A DNA stretch of 11,670 nt from Hydnum rufescens UP504 (taxonomy: Eukaryota > Basidiomycota > Agaricomycetes > Cantharellales > Hydnaceae). Location of the stretch: positions 1 through 11,670 of the forward strand of contig MU129466.1 in assembly GCA_014904985.1 (NCBI GenBank), in the 5' to 3' direction. Every line of letters begins with the position of its first letter. The first letter of the stretch is position 1. Of the stretch, positions 8,492 to 11,670 are shown in pieces. The notes under the pieces are model-generated. The model made no database searches, was not told the origin of the DNA, and saw nothing but the letters and a program-made list of their open reading frames with translations. Made by a program: the position numbers and the translations under genes.

Positions 8492-10112
8492 CTTGACATG
8501 CATTTGAAGCTGCCATCAATGCAGCAGATTCATCTTCAAACCATTGCTGCAACGAGTAGCTTTCTCAGTCACATAGATAAAGCTCATCGTGACAATTTAC
8601 CACCTCTTGCATGAGCCAGATGCCATTTCAGACATCCTCATCCCCAAGCCAAGGGGGAACAGTTCCATCAAACTCATCATCGGCAAGTCCAATATCCTGC
8701 CAGATATCATTGTTGACATCAAGGCCAAAAAGACCCTTCATATCGATAGGTGGAGGTATTATTGCATTCTTTGAGATCCTGCCCCAGCCACAAAGCTTCA
8801 TCATATTAAGTCACCATTTGTTATAGTCTGCAACAAGACTCTTGATGGAGCAATAGCATCTCTTCAATGCTTTTGTTGTATGCTCCATAGTGTTATGGTC
8901 TAGGAGTATGAAGCAAAGTTGCTCATGAGTTTTGGAAAGCCTTCACTCGAAAGGAAATGATGTACCTACTGCCTTACTCCTGAAAGCTCCTGTGAGATTA
9001 CGAGTCTCGAAGTTCTTCTCACACACTTTCGCAATAATATGGGCTTTAAGAGCCTGCATATTAAGCTGGTGTTCAAACCAAGCATGGCCCCTCATCTTCT
9101 CGAGCTTCTCGTACAATATTGGATCACCAAGTTGAAGGACAGCCGTCAAGTCATTATCTTGCTTTGATAGATGCGAGACAATCTTCTCTTGTTCAGCAAT
9201 CAAAGTTGTGATCTCCACAACTTCATTCTGGCTTGCAATGCTGTCTGAGAGAGGCACTGACATAAGTTGTTTCTGGAGGACCTCAACGAGATCTTGAGCA
9301 GCATTCAGATGCTGATGGATGGCAAGGATCTTCTCCACAGCATGAAAACCTTTCTTCTTAGACTGTCGCTCTAAAGGCCAGCTTTGATAGGCTTGCTGTG
9401 CTTCAAATTGAGCTTGCAAGTACTCATCGGTGTATTGGATCTTGTCCCTCTTTGCTTCAGCAAGTGCAAGTTGGGCTTTTGTTGCCCTCATGCACTTTTC
9501 CAGCCAAACACCAGCCTGGCATAACTTCAGATGGTCCTGATGTTCAATCTGGAGGTCCAGGAGGAACAATCAATGATGGAAGCCAGTGACATGGAGATTT
9601 GGGATAAGGCTTCGAAGATCACTCCAAAGACATTCACAGCCCTCTCCGTCAGTGAGACCCCAGATGTTGCCTTTCCAGGGATGATACCACAACTGACAGA
9701 CCCACTGATGGCCGTATGCATGGAAGACACTGATTCCAAATACGATCCGTGGCATCCATTGTGGCAAGAGGTTCCACTTCAGGGTGCTTCTGTGAATTTG
9801 ACAGCCAACATCATAGAGAATGCCAACTCACCAGTGTACAGGCAACTGTGCCATGACAAAATCAATTATTGCCAGTGCATAGAACTGTTGCTCCCCAGGC
9901 GTCCACATATTGCTCCAGATGATGACTCAATCATGGCAACAAACACCTGCCATCATGCCAGTGTCTGAGAAGTGCTGTCTGGGGGTCTTCACTCTCTCCC
10001 CATCAGCAGCAATAAAAGACTCACCACAGTTGTCAAGGTATGAGTTCGGCATGCGCAGCCCTGGCTCAACACAATCACCCTCACCATCAGCAACATCAAC
10101 TGTGTACTCCCC

Positions 10113-10173
10113 CTGCTTAGACACGGTGTTTAGTACAACATTCATGCCCCTTAACAGGCCAGGCTGCCTCAAC
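10113..10173 (-). other. Intron of the KDZ transposase relic, donor uncertain
   Basis: Minus-strand acceptor AAGCAG with a near-perfect branch site TACTAAAC just upstream. Two donors give the same frame: GTTGAG (61 nt, range given) or GTTAAG at 10155 (43 nt). Either moves the reading frame from the WKAR segment to the frame carrying VEPGLRMPNSYLDNCG. Confidence 0.6.
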
Positions 10174-10339
10174 CCTTGCTTTCCAAGCTTCCAAGAAGCT
10201 CCGGGGCAGCTCATGAGTTCCCAGTGGGACAATTCAAGGATCCTGGGTGCCAGGTTGCTTTTTTTGGCCAGGACAGCAGTCATAGTCCTTGTTTCGTCTA
10301 AGGGCAAAGCACGCATCAAGACACAGGAAGAACTTGGGG

Positions 10340-10412
10340 CTACAATACAACAAGATTCACTATATCAGCATCACGACATGACAAGAGTGTGAATAGAATG
10401 TGTACTACTCAC
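10340..10412 (-). other. Intron of the KDZ transposase relic
   Basis: On the minus strand, donor GTGAGT and acceptor TTGTAG, 73 nt. It joins the exon ending in CPLCFGGVNKVGESK to the exon beginning LPKFFLCLDACF. The TGA that ends the upstream open frame is the donor site itself, so it is not one of the nonsense changes. Confidence 0.82.
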
Positions 10413-11521
10413 AGTTTGCTCTCCCCAACTTTGTTAACTCCACCAAAGCACAGTGGGCAATGAGAGTGAAGGTAATCAGATGGACTAATGGGGGGATCGG
10501 GCCCCAGGTGTGGGAGTGTGGTTCGCGATGGCATGGTCGGCCCATTTACATCCCCCTTGGCATGACCGTTCATCATGCAGGTGGTGGGTTCACTAACAAG
10601 GCAACCATCACTACTAAGGGCACTGATGTACAACCAAGCCATTATGGGTGTGGATTCATCAACCTTCAGCAGTACGATTGCATCTGGATCAATATTGTCT
10701 CGATCAATGGGATCCCAAGATAATATTTCACAGTGAGCAATGATGATTTGCTTGTCCACTTCAGCATTCATGACACGCACTAAGATTTGGAATTGCCCCA
10801 ATGCAGATGCAAATCGCCAGCAGAGTGAATCTTGTGCTTCAAATACATGGCCCCATCTTGCCAAGAATGTAGTGAGGGCATCAGACCATGCAGTCTTGTT
10901 GGGAGCCAGATGCAAGAACAGCATTGATACAAACTCCAGCATCTCGAGGCTGACTGCCAAAGCTGGATATACCGGCGAGCAGGGAAATAAACCCCGCTGC
11001 ACCAGTTGCAGAGGTGCAGGAGCACATGGGCATATTTGTAGCTTTATGTACTCAAGGTCTAATGAGAAATGATCAGACTTTAGGTCCAACACAGAATGAA
11101 AGGAATCCTTACGATCCATATATACAGCAGTCACTTGTTTTAATACTCCATGACAGTTGCAAGAGCATTTGATAGGAGGAGGATCTGTACAAGACTGTCC
11201 TTGCTGCGACAGGCATATGTACGCCATGTATGGATGAACCAATGCTGGTATAACATCACGATCCCACTGCCACACAGCAGCACTGTGCCAATGTGCATGG
11301 TGGGACAGCTTGTTCTCAACTGAGAAGTTATCCAAATGTGTTGCATAGTTAGGATAATGTATGACAAAGCGCTGCTCAGTTGCCATCGGCGAAGGCACTC
11401 CAGATGGTTCATTGCCACCCAATCCCAATTCATCTTCACATCCATCAGAAAAAAATAGAGAAGAAAATAGAGATGGATGGGTACCATGGGAAGGTTGTGA
11501 AGGTTCAGAAATCCAGACTTT

Positions 11522-11575
11522 CTGATGGTAGCATGGCTTGGTGATGCTTGCTCATGGTGCTGCCAGCTGATTTAC
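11522..11575 (-). other. Possible first intron of the KDZ relic
   Basis: Minus-strand donor GTAAAT, acceptor ATCAG, 54 nt. Without it, a TGA blocks the frame upstream of KVWISEPSQP. With it, the frame extends to an ATG at 11650-11648 (start MKPITSAATAWKFHGG). The proposed first exon is close to the window edge, so the true start may lie outside. Tentative. Confidence 0.4.
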
Positions 11576-11670
11576 CAGTACAGTAGCTATGAAGGTGCCA
11601 GTTCCACCATGGAATTTCCAAGCTGTCGCTGCACTTGTAATGGGTTTCATGCTGGCTTGAGAGAGCATTG

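Larger units (their letters stand above)
8110..11650 (-). pseudogene. KDZ-family (Kyakuja-Dileera-Zisupton) transposase with CxC-type cysteine cluster, degenerate
   Basis: Remnant of a DNA transposase with an RNase H-like fold. Inferred exons, read leftward: 11650-11576 (tentative), 11521-10413, 10339 to about 10174, 10112-8492 and 8429-8110. In order I see: a DRDVIPALVHPYMAY segment; a cysteine cluster (CSCNC, ICPCAPAPLQL, RGLFPCSP); the KDZ hallmark HCPLCFGG; FFLCLDACF near the first catalytic Asp; FSDTGMMAGVCCHD; GILYDVGCQIHRS; ISVFHAYGHQW; LTDGEGCE; the helical C-terminal half; GLDVNNDIWQDIGL; VPPWLGDED; and an acidic tail ending DSEDE. Eight in-frame TGA codons interrupt it (minus-strand codons covering 10234-10236, 9927-9929, 9828-9830, 9570-9572, 8943-8945, 8811-8813, 8628-8630 and 8565-8567). 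Most replace an expected Arg. I see no TAA or TAG and no frame indel outside inferred introns, so decay is by substitution and probably recent. The gene cannot make transposase as it stands. Confidence 0.88.
7758..11670 (-). mobile_element. Relic of a KDZ DNA transposon (ends not located)
   Basis: The decayed transposase defines a KDZ element lying tail to tail with the NLR gene. I could not find terminal inverted repeats or a target-site duplication. The GGGGCCCC array on the left may be part of it, and the right end is probably beyond 11670. Boundaries given are nominal. Confidence 0.5.

Noticed and set aside
8565..10236. TGA read as an amino acid (recoding) in the KDZ gene
   Set aside because: Arg-to-Cys, Trp and His changes in the same copy point to CpG decay. 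Recoding would not explain those, and fungi generally lack selenoprotein machinery.
10740..11072. + strand ORF rich in Cys and Arg opposite the KDZ cysteine cluster
   Set aside because: Shadow of the minus-strand transposase, which has clear family motifs over the same bases.

Overview
The window reads as nuclear DNA of a filamentous basidiomycete, most likely an Agaricomycete. The evidence is the many 50-75 nt spliceosomal introns, a NACHT-WD40 NOD-like receptor (NLR) with the layout typical of Agaricomycete genomes, and a KDZ-family (Kyakuja-Dileera-Zisupton) transposase. I cannot name the species.

Layout. Positions 1-1411 hold no gene I recognise. A + strand NLR gene runs from 1412 to 6828 in eight inferred exons. 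In order it encodes a C2-like N-terminal segment, a helical linker, a NACHT NTPase (Walker A 3030-3053, Walker B 3324-3350), a helical post-NACHT region, 14 full WD40 repeats plus a partial 15th, and a C-terminal cap. Splicing every intron gives about 1668 codons, but one reading-frame slip remains at a C5 run (3413-3417) that no intron explains. One intron appears to use a GC-AG donor. Positions 6829-8109 are intergenic and contain nine GGGGCCCC palindromes, five of them in a 21-bp tandem array (7894-7998). On the - strand, 11650-8110 is a decayed KDZ transposase with a CxC-type cysteine cluster. Its exons can still be followed almost end to end, but they carry eight in-frame TGA codons.

The most unusual feature spans both genes. 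CpG dinucleotides are frequent from 1 to about 4229 and then nearly vanish: by eye I find three between 4230 and 8250. The boundary falls inside the NLR coding sequence, so the WD40 half of the gene shares the CpG-depleted state of the flanking intergenic DNA. The KDZ relic shows the matching damage: most of its stops are TGA where the family has Arg (CGA to TGA), and several conserved Arg have become Cys, Trp or His. I infer methylated-cytosine decay (RIP/MIP-like, or slow 5mC deamination) acting on the tandem WD40 repeats and the transposon, while selection kept the WD40 frame open.

The two genes converge tail to tail, about 1.3 kb apart. The NLR is probably an intracellular immune or allorecognition receptor. 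The KDZ copy is a dead mobile element next to it.
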